From positions 248,001 through 312,000 of the forward strand of contig CANMFU010000003.1 in the NCBI GenBank assembly GCA_947497295.1: a DNA stretch of 64,000 nucleotides, given 5' to 3'. The notes under the pieces are model-generated. The model did no database searches, was not told the DNA's origin, and was given only the letters and a program-made list of their open reading frames with translations. A program made the position numbers and the translations under genes. This document shows, one piece after another, positions 1 through 7,539 of the stretch. Position 1 is the first letter of the stretch; each line of letters opens with the position of its first letter. The DNA comes from an uncultured Roseovarius sp. GTDB lineage: Bacteria; Pseudomonadota; Alphaproteobacteria; Rhodobacterales; Rhodobacteraceae.

Positions 1-284
1 GTCATGGCGCCGTCAACGTCGGCGACTTCGCGCTTGGCTTTGCGGCGCTCGGAATAGAACGTGTTGCGCAAAATGGTAAAAAGCCACGCACGCATGTTGG
101 TGCCTACAGTGAATTTATCAATATTGGTCCACGCCTTGACCACGGTATCCTGAACCAGATCATCGGCGCGGGCCATGTCACGGGTCAGCGACAACGCAAA
201 CGCGCGCATCGGTTTGAGATGCGTGATGATTTCATCGCGCGGATCAAGCGGCAGGCCACTTGCGTCAACATTTTTCCGTGTCAT
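1..284 (-). CDS. ecfG: ECF sigma factor EcfG, general stress response (partial, C-terminus outside window)
   Basis: Alternative sigma factor of the alphaproteobacterial general stress response. It is released when phosphorylated PhyR binds the anti-sigma factor NepR. Only the first 94 codons are in the window. They contain sigma region 2: a 'DDLVQDTVVKAW' helix followed by 'GTNMRAWLFTILRN', as usual for EcfG-type ECF factors. The ATG at 284 overlaps the nepR stop in an ATGA arrangement, which implies translational coupling downstream of nepR. The identity rests on this N-terminus plus the nepR and phyR neighbours; region 4 lies beyond position 1. Confidence 0.88.
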   Translation of the reverse strand, partial: MTRKNVDASGLPLDPRDEIITHLKPMRAFALSLTRDMARADDLVQDTVVKAWTNIDKFTVGTNMRAWLFTILRNTFYSERRKAKREVADVDGAM

Positions 285-499
285 TTTCGGCTGTCCTGCT
301 CGCGCAATTGACGCAGAAGATCCTCGAACCGGTCCGGCACGCTGTCATCGAGCATGTCATCATAGACACGCCTCAGACTTTCATCGATCTGGTCGCGTTT
401 CGGTCGCGCCTGCGGCGTATTGCTGCCACTTGGATCCCCGTCACTCTTGCCTGTCGTCATCACGTCTGCCAATTCATAGTTTGTCGCCTCAACCGTCAC
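281..499 (-). CDS. nepR: Anti-sigma factor NepR
   Basis: Small anti-sigma factor of 72 residues that sequesters EcfG until phospho-PhyR takes it away. The family signature, an acidic amphipathic helix, is clear in the second half ('RVYDDMLDDSVPDRFEDLL'). The N-terminal ~35 residues are polar and look disordered, as usual for NepR. It is the first gene of a nepR-ecfG operon reading leftward and overlaps ecfG by 4 nt. A good EcfG-type promoter lies about 40-60 bp upstream (537-561), so the operon is probably autoregulated. Confidence 0.9.
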   Translation of the reverse strand: MTVEATNYELADVMTTGKSDGDPSGSNTPQARPKRDQIDESLRRVYDDMLDDSVPDRFEDLLRQLREQDSRK

Positions 500-536
500 T
501 GTAGAGATGCCGTTTTATTAACCCCACTTGGAACCG

Positions 537-561
537 AACGCAGATGCTGCGAGTTGGTTCC
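537..561 (-). promoter_or_regulatory. EcfG-type promoter driving nepR-ecfG
   Basis: On the minus strand, GGAAC (561-557) is followed by a 16-bp spacer and CGTT (540-537). This matches the established alphaproteobacterial EcfG consensus GGAAC-N16/17-CGTT. The predicted start site leaves a leader of about 30 nt before the nepR ATG at 499. A plus-strand GGAAC at 530-534 faces phyR but is followed by AGTT (552-555) after 17 bp, a weaker match. Confidence 0.8.
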
Positions 562-601
562 GCACATACACCGAAATATATCGAACGAATACGGAGCAAC
601 A

Positions 602-1432
602 ATGGGTACTTCTGACACACAGCCGGATTTCTCTCAGCAGATTGCGCACCACCTTCCCTATCTGCGGAGGTATGCGCGCGCGCTAACCGGCAGCCAGACA
701 AGCGGTGATGCTTTTGCAACGGCAACGCTTGAGGCGATCTTGGAGGATCGCGCCGCTTACGCCCATGATCCGTCGCCGCGCGTGGCATTGTTCCGCGCGT
801 TTCGTCTGGTTTGGCAAAGCGCCGGTGCCCCGGATACTGGCGACGCGGACACGCCATCCATCCGCAAACTGGAGACAGCGGCGCAAGATCACATGCGCTA
901 TTTGACCCCTGACACACGACAGGCGCTGCTGCTCAATTCGATTGAGGAATTCAGCCCTGAGGAAATTGGCGCTATCATGGACATCAGCGCGGCAGACGCC
1001 GAGGATCTGATAGCAACAGCGCGCAAGGACATCGAAAACAGCATGTCCGGCGACGTCCTTGTCATCGAAGACGAGGCGATCATCGCGATGGACCTGCATA
1101 GCATTGTCACGTCCATGGGCCACAATGTTACCGGTATCGGCCGGACACGCGATGCCGCAATTGAATTGGGTCTGCAAAAAACACCCGATCTCATACTTGC
1201 TGACATTCAACTGGCCGACAACTCCAGCGGGATCGATGCGGTAAAAACGCTGCTGGATCAGATAGGCGAACTTCCTGTGATTTTCATCACCGCGTTCCCC
1301 GAGCGCCTGCTAACCGGCGACAAGCCGGAGCCAGCTTTTGTAATCGCAAAACCCTACAGCGAAGATCAGGTGCGTTCGGCTGTCAGTCAGGCGATGTTCT
1401 TTTCGTCAACGGAAACGCTGAAGACCGCTTAA
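602..1432 (+). CDS. phyR: PhyR, anti-anti-sigma response regulator
   Basis: Master regulator of the general stress response: when phosphorylated, its sigma-like domain mimics EcfG and captures NepR. The protein has 276 residues. Residues ~10-140 are the sigma-like domain (region 2/4-like helices, no DNA-binding use). Residues ~151-265 are a receiver domain with acidic pocket 'IEDE' (155-158), phospho-acceptor Asp201 ('LADIQLAD'), Thr230 and Lys250. The 'FITAFPERLLTG' stretch is characteristic of PhyR. The reading frame is open far upstream, but ATG 602, which starts 'MGTSDTQ', gives the usual family length. It is divergent from nepR-ecfG. A strong hairpin terminator follows the gene. Confidence 0.93.
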   Translation: MGTSDTQPDFSQQIAHHLPYLRRYARALTGSQTSGDAFATATLEAILEDRAAYAHDPSPRVALFRAFRLVWQSAGAPDTGDADTPSIRKLETAAQDHMRYLTPDTRQALLLNSIEEFSPEEIGAIMDISAADAEDLIATARKDIENSMSGDVLVIEDEAIIAMDLHSIVTSMGHNVTGIGRTRDAAIELGLQKTPDLILADIQLADNSSGIDAVKTLLDQIGELPVIFITAFPERLLTGDKPEPAFVIAKPYSEDQVRSAVSQAMFFSSTETLKTA

Positions 1433-1456
1433 GTCTGATCTGATCACATAAGCAAA

Positions 1457-1488
1457 GCCGCCGACATATCCTTGTCGGCGGCTTTTTT
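1457..1488 (+). terminator. Rho-independent terminator of phyR
   Basis: Perfect 10-bp stem (1457-1466 with 1473-1482), 6-nt loop, followed by six T (1483-1488). It lies 25 bp after the phyR stop. Confidence 0.9.
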
Positions 1489-1536
1489 GCGTTAGCGTTT
1501 GGATATTGAGGAGTTACCCCCGTCAGCACGGTGGCG

Positions 1537-1710
1537 TTAACGCGGCCCCCTGCCCTGAAACGCACGGGCCAGCAGCGCGATAACGAACAGCACGATGAAG
1601 ATAAAGAACAGGATCTGCGCAATTCCAGCAGACGCCGAGGCGATGCCGCCAAAGCCAAATACGGCGGCGACCAATGCAACAATCAAGAAAACGACGGCCC
1701 AGTACAGCAT
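1537..1710 (-). CDS. DUF1328 (YtjA-like) small membrane protein
   Basis: A 57-residue protein starting '[11 protein letters not shown]' with two hydrophobic helices joined by a Gly/Ala/Ser-rich turn ('[12 protein letters not shown]') and a short basic tail, the pattern of DUF1328 proteins. Function is unknown; in alphaproteobacteria these genes are often part of the general stress regulon. GAAGGAGATC precedes the ATG with ideal spacing. An EcfG promoter (GGAAC at 1801-1797, 17-bp spacer, CGTT at 1779-1776) lies upstream, so stress control is well supported here. Confidence 0.85.
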   Translation of the reverse strand: MLYWAVVFLIVALVAAVFGFGGIASASAGIAQILFFIFIVLFVIALLARAFQGRGPR

Positions 1711-1775
1711 AATGATCTCCTTCTATAATGAGGTTTCTACAATTCAGTGGTGTAGATTTACGTTGTTCTCTCGAA

Positions 1776-1801
1776 AACGCCTCACCTTTCATCAGGGTTC
1801 C
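1776..1801 (-). promoter_or_regulatory. EcfG-type promoter for the DUF1328 gene
   Basis: Minus strand GGAAC (1801-1797), 17-bp spacer, CGTT (1779-1776): exact core match to the EcfG consensus. The predicted leader to ATG 1710 is about 60 nt. Confidence 0.8.
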
Positions 1802-1823
1802 GGCGCACTGGGAAATATCCATG

Positions 1824-1848
1824 GGAACCAATCAAGGGCGGTTGCGTT
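1824..1848 (+). promoter_or_regulatory. EcfG-type promoter for the DUF883 gene
   Basis: Plus strand GGAAC (1824-1828), 16-bp spacer, CGTT (1845-1848): exact core match to the EcfG consensus. It lies back-to-back with the promoter at 1776-1801; the two -35 elements are 22 bp apart. Confidence 0.82.
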
Positions 1849-1888
1849 TCAGTGACTGACAGACGTTCAAGTTTCAGGAGACCAGAGA

Positions 1889-2209
1889 ATGGCACAGACA
1901 AAAGTAACTACGCCCGACAGCGATGACCTTAACGCGCAGATCGCCACATTGCGCCAGGACATCGGCGCGATCACCGAAACCTTGGGACAGATGGCCAAGG
2001 CCCAGCGAGACAGCATGACAGACGCCGCCCAAAAACGGTTTGACCAAGCGCGCGAGCGAGGCGCCGACGCTGTGTCCGCAGCACAGGCGCAAGCGAACGC
2101 TCTGAACGCACAGGCGCATGACTTTGTGCAGGAAAAGCCAGCGTTGTCACTGGGTATGGCTGCCGCACTCGGCTTTGTCGTGGGCATTTTGTCCACATCA
2201 CGCCGCTGA
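1889..2209 (+). CDS. DUF883 (ElaB/YqjD-like) membrane-anchored protein
   Basis: A 106-residue protein. Residues ~12-80 form a long polar helix rich in Ala, Gln and Arg, likely coiled coil. A single C-terminal transmembrane segment ('LSLGMAAALGFVVGIL') ends in basic residues. This is the ElaB/YqjD/DUF883 layout, whose E. coli members are stationary-phase inner-membrane proteins that associate with ribosomes. It is followed 8 bp later by a YqjE-like gene, the same pairing as yqjD-yqjE. The EcfG promoter at 1824-1848 puts it under the general stress response. Confidence 0.82.
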   Translation: MAQTKVTTPDSDDLNAQIATLRQDIGAITETLGQMAKAQRDSMTDAAQKRFDQARERGADAVSAAQAQANALNAQAHDFVQEKPALSLGMAAALGFVVGILSTSRR

Positions 2210-2217
2210 TTCCCGAT

Positions 2218-2592
2218 ATGGGCCTCATATCAGCAATCAAAGACCGCTCGGCGCGCGCCATAAGGCGCGCGCTGATCGGCGTCGTAGGCGGCATTTTTGT
2301 CGCCGTAGGGGTGGGTTTCTTGACCTCGGCTGCGTGGATAATGCTTGAGGATGTATACTCTGCCTTGGCAGCTGCGCTCATCCTGGCAGGTGTTTACATT
2401 GGCATAGGGCTGATAGCGTTCGGCATAGTCTCATCGTCTGCCAAGCGTGAGGTCAGCGCTGCGCCCCGTTCACCACTGAACAATCCGACCACCCCGCCTA
2501 ATCCCGGCGCAATGCCGCCGTTGGCGGAGGCCTTTATTATAGGTCTCAACGCTGCAGCTGCTGCGCGGGGGCGTGGTCCGGCTGGCAGGTAA
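2218..2592 (+). CDS. YqjE-like / phage-holin-superfamily membrane protein
   Basis: A 124-residue protein with two transmembrane helices (~residues 18-42 and ~50-72), a hydrophilic N-terminus and a Pro/Ala-rich cytoplasmic tail. The layout fits the YqjE/Actinobacterial Holin-X family of envelope-stress proteins; the 'holin' label reflects topology only. It begins 8 bp after the DUF883 gene and almost certainly shares its transcript and stress control. The exact role is unknown. Confidence 0.68.
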   Translation: MGLISAIKDRSARAIRRALIGVVGGIFVAVGVGFLTSAAWIMLEDVYSALAAALILAGVYIGIGLIAFGIVSSSAKREVSAAPRSPLNNPTTPPNPGAMPPLAEAFIIGLNAAAAARGRGPAGR

Positions 2593-2610
2593 CGTCCACC
2601 GCCCACGCGC

Positions 2611-3555
2611 TTAGTCGCTGCGCTCTGCTTCCCGGCTAAGGTTATCTGCCACAAAGGCGCCCCGCTGGCCCATCGGTCTGGCGGGGCCGCGCGTTGTATC
2701 CTTGCGCTGTTGCAATTCCAGCTCTGCGTTCAGCGCTGCGCCCAGCAAACAGACGAACGCACTGAGGTAGAGCCACAGGAGCAGCACGATAACCGCCCCA
2801 AGCGATCCATAGATTTTGTTATAGTTGCCGAAGTTTTGCAGGTAGACGGTAAATGCCCATGTCGCCAACGCCCACAGCACGGTAGCGGCAATCGCACCTG
2901 GTGAAATCCAACTTGCGCGCGCAACGCCGCGGCGATTGGGCGCGTATCGATAGAGAAGCCCCAATGCCAGCATCACAGTACCGATGGCAACCGACCACCG
3001 CAACGTCCCGGCCACGAGCGTGGCCATAAACCCCAGCGGCAAGAAGCTGAGCATGATTGGTGCAACAACCAAAGCCGCAAAACAGGCCAGCGCAAGGCAG
3101 ATCATCGCGGCCGTAAGGCCGAAGGCCAATACGACATGCCGCAAACCGCCGCGGTTTTTCTCGCCATAAACCGAGTTTAGCCCCACGATCAGCGCGCCAA
3201 TCCCTGCGCGAGATGACCACAGAGCGACAGCGACAGACAGCAAACCTGCCCAGCCCAGTGTCGTCGCGTCAGCCGCTACCAGTTCGGCCACGCGCGCCGT
3301 CAACAAATCAGCGACCTCATCGGGCAGAAGTGTCGTAAATTCCGATACTTGCCCAGCCACAAGGCCGGGATCGGCCACAAATCCCCACAGCGCAATCAGC
3401 GCGGCAATCGCGGGAAACGTCGCTAAGATGCCATAGAAACCGATGCCCGAGGCGATCAAGTTCAGATTCTTTTCGCCGATCAGCGCCCAAACGCCTTTGA
3501 GCGCAGGCCAGATACCAATCGGAACCCGGGCGCTGCCTCGTTGGCGCTGCTGCAT
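2611..3555 (-). CDS. YihY/BrkB-family inner-membrane protein
   Basis: A 314-residue polytopic protein with about six transmembrane helices. Family landmarks: 'LIASGIGFYGILATFPAI' near the N-terminus, 'SRAGIGALIVGLNSVYGE' in the middle, and 'KIYGSLGAVIVLLLWLYLSA' before the last helix. This is the YihY/BrkB family (formerly misnamed RNase BN), of unsettled function in envelope stress or efflux. ATG 3555 is chosen because it overlaps the upstream PLDc_N stop in a TGATG junction. The frame stays open upstream, but only inside the neighbouring gene. Confidence 0.85.
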   Translation of the reverse strand: MQQRQRGSARVPIGIWPALKGVWALIGEKNLNLIASGIGFYGILATFPAIAALIALWGFVADPGLVAGQVSEFTTLLPDEVADLLTARVAELVAADATTLGWAGLLSVAVALWSSRAGIGALIVGLNSVYGEKNRGGLRHVVLAFGLTAAMICLALACFAALVVAPIMLSFLPLGFMATLVAGTLRWSVAIGTVMLALGLLYRYAPNRRGVARASWISPGAIAATVLWALATWAFTVYLQNFGNYNKIYGSLGAVIVLLLWLYLSAFVCLLGAALNAELELQQRKDTTRGPARPMGQRGAFVADNLSREAERSD

Positions 3556-3746
3556 CAGGTGTTGCCTCGCGCGGCGCGAGGGCCGAAAATTAGCCAAAGA
3601 ATGAACCCAAGGATGGGAAGAAGCAGGACCAGGACGATCCACAGCACTTTTTTGCCCCCCGACGCCCGCGAGCCGAAGATCGAAACGATCGCCCAGACAT
3701 CGCAAATCAAAACGATCAGGCCGCCAACGCTGGTAATGTCTATCAT
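3555..3746 (-). CDS. PLDc_N (cardiolipin synthase N-terminal-like) small membrane protein
   Basis: A 63-residue protein with two transmembrane helices linked by a short basic loop ('FGSRASGGKKVLWIVLV') and ending 'LWLIFGPRAAR'. This is the PLDc_N module found at the N-terminus of cardiolipin synthases, here alone with no phospholipase domain. Such stand-alone versions are common and of unknown function. It is translationally coupled to the YihY gene by a TGATG overlap. I looked for an EcfG promoter upstream (3747-3900) and did not find one. Confidence 0.8.
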   Translation of the reverse strand: MIDITSVGGLIVLICDVWAIVSIFGSRASGGKKVLWIVLVLLLPILGFILWLIFGPRAARGNT

Positions 3747-3851
3747 GGCTCAATCCTTTGTATTCAGGCTTAAAAAGGCCGGGGATTACCGCAGCGAAAC
3801 CTGTGTTGCTATTGATTTTGCAGACGCCAAAAGAAACGTGTCGTCGCAAGC

Positions 3852-4427
3852 TTACTCGCTCAGATGGCCAGATACGCCGGTTCCGTTCAGGTGCGTCCAC
3901 GGTTTTTTATCTGACGGATGCGCGCTGGGGCCGCCGGGCCGGAACCAGATCAGGATGCCTCCGCCGTCCAGATCGCCATCCAGTTCGTTTCTGACGATCT
4001 GGCGTGGCAGGTGGATCTTCAACGCACGCGCCTCGTCCCCCACGCGCCAGGCACGGTCCGTCGTGATACAGTTGGCCTCAAGCCCCGCGTAGGATGTAGC
4101 CGGCTCGACCTTCCTCAAAAACCCCAGGCCCTGTGCCACCCCTTCACCGTTCAGTGAAACACCGCCGCTATCCAGAATTTTCGGGCCTGAATTGCGCGTC
4201 ATAACCGATTGGCTGGCGCTTTCGGCCCAAACCCCGCAGATCCCGGTGCGCCCGCCGATGTTGCGCGCATCCACCGCAACCGTGATACCACCTGGCGAAG
4301 TAAACGTACCACCGCCCAACGTAGGATCAGGGCCAAGCGTTGCCCGCCCCGCTGGCACATTCGGCGTACATGCGACCAGCCCTGTCAGGCAGGTCGCCGC
4401 AAATAGCTTTGCTAAGGTTGATTTCAT
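3852..4427 (-). CDS. Uncharacterised lipoprotein
   Basis: A 191-residue secreted lipoprotein. The N-terminus is a type II signal peptide with lipobox LVAC, lipid-modified Cys20. The mature part is rich in Gly and Asp, with Cys residues at two spots ('GRTGICGVW' and 'LEANCITT') that could form a disulfide. I do not recognise a named domain. Start ATG 4427 is preferred over an upstream ATG because it has AGGTGA in position and gives a proper signal peptide. It stands alone between the stress genes and the sulfotransferases. Confidence 0.7.
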   Translation of the reverse strand: MKSTLAKLFAATCLTGLVACTPNVPAGRATLGPDPTLGGGTFTSPGGITVAVDARNIGGRTGICGVWAESASQSVMTRNSGPKILDSGGVSLNGEGVAQGLGFLRKVEPATSYAGLEANCITTDRAWRVGDEARALKIHLPRQIVRNELDGDLDGGGILIWFRPGGPSAHPSDKKPWTHLNGTGVSGHLSE

Positions 4428-4496
4428 ATGGATCACCTGGGGTTGTACTGACTTTAACATAGTCGTGCTGAGCGCAAGATCCAACCACGCCGTCCA

Positions 4497-5366
4497 TCAG
4501 GCGCTGGCCGCAAACTCTTCGGTTTCCCGCAGCAACTCGGGATAGTATTTTTCCAGCGTTGGCAGGAACGCGGCGCGGATACGGCCCACCTGCGCGGGGG
4601 TCAGATCGTCCTTCCAGACCCCCGCCCGCCCTTTGGCAAAAAAGCTGGTCATACCTTCGGGGCGCTCGGTAAAGCCCAGCTCGCGCTCTTGTTTTTGCAT
4701 GTTGGCAAAGGTCGTCGCCTTGACCGCGCGGGCCAGTTTGGCCGCATCGACCTTCTGGCCCAGAAATACCTCCAGAAGTCCTCGGATCTCTTTTCCGGGC
4801 TTTCTGAGCAAGTCCTCATAGCGGATCACACGGCGTTTCAGGCCCGGCGCATGCGTCCAGGACCAGACATGATCATCCCAACGGCCCATCACGTCAAAGA
4901 TGCCATTCGGCGTTCCCATGACGGTATCAGGATTCATCATCCGGTCGATTGCGGTGTCGATATCGGCCGATTGGTGGCGTGCAAAACTGGGGGCCAAGTC
5001 GAATGGATTTCGGATGAGATAGATCGCCCCAGATGTCACCTCGTCCGGAATCACATCCTGCCCGGCGATGCGGATCGTCTGGCAATGCGTCTTGACGAAA
5101 TGATGATTGGGCCGTGACTGCGCAATCAGCCGCAGAGCTTGCGGGCGAATACGCATCCAGTCCGCCAGATCCGCGCCTTTGTAAGGCCCGCCATTGGCGG
5201 CATCAAAGAAATCCTGCCGCACGTCCGCGGTGGTGAAATTACGCAGGTTATTGATATCGGGCGCCTGCCCCGGCGGCATGAAGTAATGCGCCAGAAGGCT
5301 GCGCATCCATGTGTTGCCCGATTTGGGATAGGACGCGATCCAGATGATACGTTTGAAATTGCTCAT
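4497..5366 (-). CDS. Sulfotransferase-domain protein (second of a tandem pair)
   Basis: A 289-residue cytoplasmic enzyme of the PAPS-dependent sulfotransferase family. The 5'-phosphosulfate loop 'YPKSGNTW' is at residues 13-20. The 3'-phosphate motif is 'YLIRNPFDLAPSFARHQ', and the C-terminal loop is 'FAKGRAGVWKDDLT' (usual FRKGxxGDWKxxLT). All cofactor-binding elements look intact; the acceptor substrate cannot be read from sequence. It starts one nucleotide after the stop of its upstream paralogue (TGA-G-ATG), so the two are coupled. It is similar to, but clearly diverged from, the neighbour. Confidence 0.85.
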   Translation of the reverse strand: MSNFKRIIWIASYPKSGNTWMRSLLAHYFMPPGQAPDINNLRNFTTADVRQDFFDAANGGPYKGADLADWMRIRPQALRLIAQSRPNHHFVKTHCQTIRIAGQDVIPDEVTSGAIYLIRNPFDLAPSFARHQSADIDTAIDRMMNPDTVMGTPNGIFDVMGRWDDHVWSWTHAPGLKRRVIRYEDLLRKPGKEIRGLLEVFLGQKVDAAKLARAVKATTFANMQKQERELGFTERPEGMTSFFAKGRAGVWKDDLTPAQVGRIRAAFLPTLEKYYPELLRETEEFAASA

Positions 5367-5367
5367 C

Positions 5368-6252
5368 TCACAAATACCCGAAACGCTTCATCGTATCGCG
5401 GTGATCGGTTTTGATCTTTTCCACCAGATCCTCGGTCAGCGCCTCTTTCCAACCGCCCGCCTTGCCGGAGGTAAAGAACGTCTTGCTCTTGCCCGGGTTC
5501 TCGGCAAAGCCGCTCTTGGCCTCCTGCCCCTTCACCTCGTCGAAGCTGGCAAAGCGTATGGCGCGGTCCAAACGGTCGTCGTCCAGCGGCAGGCCCAGAT
5601 GCTGCACCATCGCGCCAAAGGATTTCTCGGGCTTGGCCAGCATATCCTCGTAGCGCAGCACAAGGCCGGGATAGGGCGCATCGCGGGTCCAGCTGTTCAC
5701 ATGCTCCGACCAAGTCCCAAGGAACTGCCAAACAGCAGACTCGTCGCTGGCGTTTGCATTGTCGCTGCGTCCGATCGTCTCGACCGCCTGCGCGACATCC
5801 GTGCCGTAATGGCGCGCGTAGGACAGGACCATATCCAGCGGGTTGCGCAAAATATAGACAGAGGAGCGGGTGTATTTCGCCGGGATCAGCTCAGTTCCCA
5901 AGGCGGCGCCGCGAATATTGTGGGTCTTGACCAGATTGACGTCGGCGCCGTTGCCGATGATGCCGCGCAGCACCGCATCGCGCAGACGCAGCGTTGTTGG
6001 GACATCATTCAGATCAACAGACGCATCCCCCGCGACCATACGGTAGGTCTTGGTGATGGAATCGCCCATGGCGAAGCGGTGGACATTGTTGATAGAGACC
6101 GGTTCTTGCTGATTGGCCAGGTAATTGGCGAGGAATATCCGCGCCCAAGTATTGCCCGATTTCGGGTAGGAGGCCAGCCAAACGATGCTCGCCTTCGGCA
6201 CAGGTCGCTTCGCACCAGAGGCTGGAGTGGTCTTTTTCTGGGGTTTGGTCAT
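5368..6252 (-). CDS. Sulfotransferase-domain protein (first of a tandem pair)
   Basis: A 294-residue PAPS-dependent sulfotransferase-family protein with a 20-residue basic N-terminal extension. Motifs: 'YPKSGNTW' (29-36), 'YILRNPLDMVLSYARHYG' for the 3'-phosphate, and 'FTSGKAGGWKEALTEDL' near the C-terminus. There is no signal peptide, so it should act in the cytoplasm. It is the promoter-proximal member of the two-gene unit. The porin on the same strand ends just before a terminator, so the pair is not part of the porin unit. The natural substrate is unknown; polysaccharide, lipid or small metabolite are all possible. Confidence 0.85.
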   Translation of the reverse strand: MTKPQKKTTPASGAKRPVPKASIVWLASYPKSGNTWARIFLANYLANQQEPVSINNVHRFAMGDSITKTYRMVAGDASVDLNDVPTTLRLRDAVLRGIIGNGADVNLVKTHNIRGAALGTELIPAKYTRSSVYILRNPLDMVLSYARHYGTDVAQAVETIGRSDNANASDESAVWQFLGTWSEHVNSWTRDAPYPGLVLRYEDMLAKPEKSFGAMVQHLGLPLDDDRLDRAIRFASFDEVKGQEAKSGFAENPGKSKTFFTSGKAGGWKEALTEDLVEKIKTDHRDTMKRFGYL

Positions 6253-6298
6253 CTGTCGCGCCTGCTGCCAAGTTGCCTATCAGCCCCGCAAATAAACG

Positions 6299-6327
6299 AA
6301 CGGGAGGGGCGTTGCCACCCCTCCCGC
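6299..6327 (-). terminator. Terminator of the porin gene
   Basis: A perfect 9-bp G+C stem (CGGGAGGGG with CCCCTCCCG) around an 8-nt loop, followed on the minus strand by a T-rich run (TTCGTTTATTT). It lies just after the porin stop at 6349. Confidence 0.8.
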
Positions 6328-6348
6328 TTATTTTCGTATCAGCCAGTC

Positions 6349-7539
6349 TTAGAAGGACAGGTTGATGCCTGTGCCGATGACTGTGCCGTCGACTGTGCGG
6401 CGCGCGGCGCCAATATCGCCGTTGTTGGAGTCAACCTGAGCGATGTAGATATCCCAATCGACGCCCGGGCCCAGATCGCGGCTCGCGCCGAGACGGTAGG
6501 CCTCATAGTCGGCACTGCCGGTTGCTGTTGTGACTTCGCCTTGGTAGGTGACGAACTCGACAGCCCACGGGCCAGCGATGTCGTAGGTCACGCCCAGGTT
6601 CCAGCCTTCGCTGTCGTTGCCGTAGGCGCCGCCAACCGTGGTATCGACACCACCAGCAGAACCGTTGTCGTTCTCTGCGTACGAACCACCGACGGTGAAC
6701 GCGCCGAAGCCAACCTGCGCGCCAATGCCCCATGTTTCGGGATCGGACACACCGAGGATTGCCGAGTCAGCCGTGCCATAACGCGCCGCCAGCGTGACGC
6801 TGGTCGTGCCGAATGTCTGGCTGTAATTCACACCGATGTCAAAGACGTCGTTCAGAGTGCGGCTGCGGTCGAAGCTAGCACCATTCACAGCGTTGACGGT
6901 TGCGTTCGGCGCGTAGGAGACGCCGACTGTCAGACCGTTGAAGGACGGTGTGTAGTAGGTCAGGCGCTGAGCGTCGTTGTTACCCGCAACTTCTGTGAAG
7001 GACGACAGGCCAGCCTGACGGAAACCGCCCGGATATGCTGCGTCGGCGCCAGCTCCACCGCTGAAGGGAATGAACGACGAGATCGAAGGCGAGTTGATCG
7101 CCATCGACGTCACGACGGGTGCGCTGGTCATCAGCGAGTAACCGGCGGAGTTCTCGGAACCGACAACGATACGGCCCAGCGTGTCCGAGCTGATCGTCAT
7201 GTAGGTTTCGTCGATGTATGTGTTCGAACCCGAAGTACCGGCGGCATTGACATTCGTCGACTGGTTCTCACCCTCGAGCTGAACGTTCACACCGAAGGTC
7301 AGGCCGTTGTCCAGCGTGATCGACGGGGTGAAGATGATCTCGGTGCTGGAATGCATGAAGACGCCGTCACGGTCTTGATTGACTCCGGGTGCGCGGAATG
7401 CGCTGCCGCCAACGTCGGCGTAACCGATGTGCTGGCTCATGAAGCCGCCGAATGAGACGTCCCATTCCTGGGCCGCGGCAGGTGCCGCCATGGCAACGGT
7501 CAGGGCGATTGCGCTGGTGCTAAGCAGATGCTTTTTCAA
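6349..7539 (-). CDS. General porin, outer-membrane beta-barrel (TTG start)
   Basis: A 396-residue Rhodobacter-type porin. A signal peptide ends at 'AAPAAAQ'; the mature protein starts 'EWDVSFGGFMSQHIGYADV'. Alternating amphipathic strands run to a C-terminal '...GINLSF' with terminal Phe, the signal for outer-membrane assembly. The start is TTG at 7539: it gives the basic start of a normal signal peptide, 'KKHLLSTSAIALTVAMAAP', and has GAGGAGGG eight bases upstream. No in-frame ATG lies at that point, and an upstream ATG would destroy the signal peptide. It has its own terminator and a long upstream non-coding region, typical of a highly expressed single gene. Confidence 0.92.
   Translation of the reverse strand: MKKHLLSTSAIALTVAMAAPAAAQEWDVSFGGFMSQHIGYADVGGSAFRAPGVNQDRDGVFMHSSTEIIFTPSITLDNGLTFGVNVQLEGENQSTNVNAAGTSGSNTYIDETYMTISSDTLGRIVVGSENSAGYSLMTSAPVVTSMAINSPSISSFIPFSGGAGADAAYPGGFRQAGLSSFTEVAGNNDAQRLTYYTPSFNGLTVGVSYAPNATVNAVNGASFDRSRTLNDVFDIGVNYSQTFGTTSVTLAARYGTADSAILGVSDPETWGIGAQVGFGAFTVGGSYAENDNGSAGGVDTTVGGAYGNDSEGWNLGVTYDIAGPWAVEFVTYQGEVTTATGSADYEAYRLGASRDLGPGVDWDIYIAQVDSNNGDIGAARRTVDGTVIGTGINLSF

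Noticed and set aside
3747-3900. Possible EcfG promoter for the PLDc_N/YihY genes
   Set aside because: GGTTCC and AACG occur, but not at 16-17 bp spacing in the right order.
5344-7455. A 703-codon open frame on the plus strand
   Set aside because: It lies antisense to the sulfotransferase and porin genes, which have clear motifs; the translation shows no family signature. It is a by-product of G+C-rich codon bias.
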